From an uncultured Oscillospiraceae bacterium (GTDB lineage: Bacteria; Bacillota; Clostridia; Oscillospirales; Oscillospiraceae): a stretch of DNA of 6,042 nucleotides. A program made the translations under genes and the position numbers. Shown in pieces: positions 4,468 through 6,042 of this stretch. The stretch spans positions 1-6,042 of the forward strand of contig CANRBW010000099.1 of assembly GCA_947628975.1 (NCBI GenBank), written 5' to 3'. The notes beneath the pieces are model-generated. The model was given only the letters and a program-made list of their open reading frames with translations, was not told the DNA's origin and made no database searches. Every line of letters begins with the position of its first letter. Within the stretch, counting starts at the first letter, position 1.

Positions 4468-4741
4468 GACACATTCTATGGCAAATCCCCCTCTATGGTC
4501 GAGATGACTTGGGTCGTGAGGGGGGGCATCCGGCTGGAGCGGGCGGAAGCGGCGACTGTGGCGGGGCCGGAAATTCAGTTGCTCCGCGAAACCGGCGACC
4601 CGATCCCCCTTCGGGCAGAGACCCTCCCCAGCGAACAGGCCGGCGCCATGGCCTTTTTCCCCGCGGATCGGAACGTCCTGATCGACCCCCGCCGACGTCA
4701 CGGCCCTCCAGTTGGGCGACACCCGCGTCGACCTGCCATAG
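4468..4741 (+). pseudogene. Frameshifted, GC-rich coding remnant of unknown family
   Basis: A frame open from 4468 contains MVEMTWVVRGGIRLERAEAA (from 4495) and later SEQAGAMAFFPADRNVLIDP, with codons rich in G or C at third positions as in the SLH gene nearby. After IDP the frame turns to arginine- and proline-rich nonsense, but dropping one C from the C5 run at 4686-4690 continues it as ADVTALQLGDTRVDLP and a stop at 4741. No ribosome site precedes 4495, so the 5' end is probably missing too. I do not recognise the family. This is either a decayed gene tail or a sequencing error in a C run. The 590 bases from 4272 to 4860 hold nothing else gene-like that I can support, besides the two terminators. 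Confidence 0.45.
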
Positions 4742-4818
4742 CCCCGCCGACCGGGCCCGCGCCGACTGCGTAAAAGCCCACCATCCGACGTGCGCCCTCC
4801 GCCGGGCGAACAGAACGC

Positions 4819-4850
4819 AAAAAAGCGCGGGGCCTTCCGGCCCCGCGCTT
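4819..4850 (-). terminator. Rho-independent terminator of the SLH protein gene
   Basis: AAGCGCGGGGCC and GGCCCCGCGCTT form a perfect 12-bp stem with a 4-base loop (4835-4838). Read on the minus strand it ends in six T (4819-4824), 11 bp after the SLH stop codon. Confidence 0.92.
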
Positions 4851-4860
4851 CGCGTTGGGT

Positions 4861-6042
4861 TTATCCTTCCTCGTTCGTCCCCTCTGCCGCTACGGTCTCG
4901 CAATACCGCGCCAGGACGGCGGCCAGCTCGGCACGGGTGGCGACGGCCTTGGGGGACAGGGTGGCGCCGGAGCCGGTGCCCCGGAGCACGCCGCTCCCGG
5001 CGGCCCACTGGAGGCCGGAAAAGGCCCAGTCCCCGATCTGGTCCACGTCCTGATAGCTCAGGATGTTGGTGTCCTCCCCCACGGAGACGTCCCGGCCCTG
5101 GGCGGCGGCGTACCGCCAGAGCATCACCGCCAGCTGCTCCCTGGTGATGGGGTCGTCGGGGCCGAAGCGCCCGTCGCCGTAGCCCACGGCCACGCCCGTC
5201 CCGTCGGCCCAGCGGACGGCTTGGGTATACCAGGCGTCCCCGCTGACGTCGGCGTAGGCCGGCTCGGCCTGGGATACCGGGCTGCCCGTCAGCCGCCAGA
5301 GGATGGTGACCACCGTGGCCCGGGTGGAGCCCTGGCCGGGAGCGAAGCGGTCGGCGTCCACCCCCACCATCAACCCCCGCCGGTAGACCTCCTCCACGCT
5401 GTCATAGAACCAGTCCCCGGGGGCCACGTCGGTGAAGGGCAACTCCTCGCTAGCACTCCCGCCCGCCTTCCGGAAGACGGCCTGGATGGTGTGGGCGGCG
5501 GCGACGTTTTCAAAGGTGTACGCCGTCACCGGCCCCACGCTGACCCCGTCCACCAGCACGTCCGCTATTTCGTAGCCCTCGTCGGGGCGGATGGCGTAGC
5601 TCTGGCTCTCGCCCCGCTCCACCCGGACCGCCCCGGCGGGGTCGATGGTCCCGCCCTCCCCCGCCGCGGCGGTGAGGACGTAGCGGGCGACAGTCCTGCC
5701 GGAGGAGGCCGCCCGGTACCCGATGGCGTAGGTGGAGAACTTGGAGGCGTAGATGGCGATCCAGCCGTTCTCCTGGTCGGCGAAGAAGGTCCCGTCCTCC
5801 GCCGCCGCCAGGTCGGGCCGGGCGGAGAGGGCGGTAAGGGCGGCGGCGGGGTCTGCGCCGTGCTTGCGGTAGACGGTGACGCTCCGCTTGCCGGTGAAGT
5901 CATAGGGCACCACGATCTCCAGCACCCGGACCCCGGTGTCGGTGATGGCCTGGGTGGGCTGGGCGTTCACCTGCTTCATGAGGGAGACGTCCAGGTAGAG
6001 CACGTCGTTTTTCTGCCCCGCCACCAGCCGGTCGATCTCCGC
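4861..6042 (-). CDS. S-layer-homology surface protein, C-terminal part (start beyond right edge)
   Basis: The frame is open to the window edge; 393 residues are visible and the GTG at 6024 is probably internal. Residues about 35-110 form a beta-rich domain ending FSTYAIGY, common in Clostridia surface proteins. Residues about 120-192 (GEGGTIDPAG through HTIQAVF) match the bacterial-repeat type domain. Three SLH domains follow: about 202-255 (FTDVAPGDWFYDSVEEVYRR), 263-315 (YADV, then ITREQLAVMLWR) and 330-382 (YQDV, then ATRAELAAVLARY). SLH triplets bind pyruvylated secondary cell-wall polymer and fix the protein to the outer wall. The N-terminal part, unseen, should carry a signal peptide and the functional domain, so the activity is unknown. 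The gene is strongly GC-rich, unlike the region to the left of 4270. It is followed by its own terminator. Confidence 0.93.
   Translation of the reverse strand, partial: AEIDRLVAGQKNDVLYLDVSLMKQVNAQPTQAITDTGVRVLEIVVPYDFTGKRSVTVYRKHGADPAAALTALSARPDLAAAEDGTFFADQENGWIAIYASKFSTYAIGYRAASSGRTVARYVLTAAAGEGGTIDPAGAVRVERGESQSYAIRPDEGYEIADVLVDGVSVGPVTAYTFENVAAAHTIQAVFRKAGGSASEELPFTDVAPGDWFYDSVEEVYRRGLMVGVDADRFAPGQGSTRATVVTILWRLTGSPVSQAEPAYADVSGDAWYTQAVRWADGTGVAVGYGDGRFGPDDPITREQLAVMLWRYAAAQGRDVSVGEDTNILSYQDVDQIGDWAFSGLQWAAGSGVLRGTGSGATLSPKAVATRAELAAVLARYCETVAAEGTNEEG

Noticed and set aside
4345..5147. Several long GC-rich frames on both strands (for example 4509-5147 plus and 4493-5008 minus)
   Set aside because: They are rich in Arg, Pro and Gly, overlap the SLH gene or its terminator, and lack ribosome sites; long empty frames are expected in such GC-rich DNA.

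Overview
The window looks like accessory DNA from a Gram-positive gut Clostridia genome, most like Oscillospiraceae. The reasons are strong GGAGG-type ribosome binding sites, consensus sigma-A promoters, a lipoprotein signal peptide, a C-terminal S-layer-homology (SLH) protein, and a very GC-rich right part (from about 4.3 kb) next to a much more AT-rich left and middle. The taxon is an inference.

Left part (1-2423), probably the end of an integrated element or a decayed genomic island. An ArsR-type metalloregulator runs off the left edge on the minus strand behind a textbook promoter with two palindromes. Next comes a restriction-modification graveyard, also on the minus strand: the first 37 or so residues of a type III Mod methyltransferase (1478-1600), then a large N-6 methylase with an N-terminal nuclease-like domain (306-1430) cut off exactly where catalytic motif I should start. 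Divergent from these is an unrecognised 124-aa gene (1804-2178) with its own promoter and a nearly perfect 29-bp palindrome upstream.

Junction (2424-2614). The 3' 45 bases of a tRNA-Ala(GGC), with CCA, sit here without the 5' half and are followed at once by a strong terminator. This is the usual scar of a tyrosine-integrase element inserted in a tRNA gene, with the element on the left. A 19-bp inverted copy of the same tRNA segment and a degraded direct copy of the tRNA 3' end, with a second terminator, follow within 110 bp. The spot therefore seems to have been rearranged more than once.

Middle (2730-4271). A short fragment joins the start of an ECF sigma factor to a SigK-like core-binding segment and then stops. 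After it come a divergent pair, an XRE repressor and a small excisionase-like HTH protein sharing an operator-bearing promoter region, and a small serine-rich lipoprotein of unknown function.

Right part (4272-6042). A GC-rich stretch without an intact gene holds a strong terminator and a probable frameshifted coding remnant. It ends in the terminator of a large minus-strand surface protein, of which 393 C-terminal residues are visible: a bacterial-repeat domain plus three SLH domains.

No complete new multi-gene system can be demonstrated. The most notable signals are the tRNA-Ala scar cluster, the chimeric sigma fragment, and the orphan gene with its large palindrome beside broken methyltransferases.
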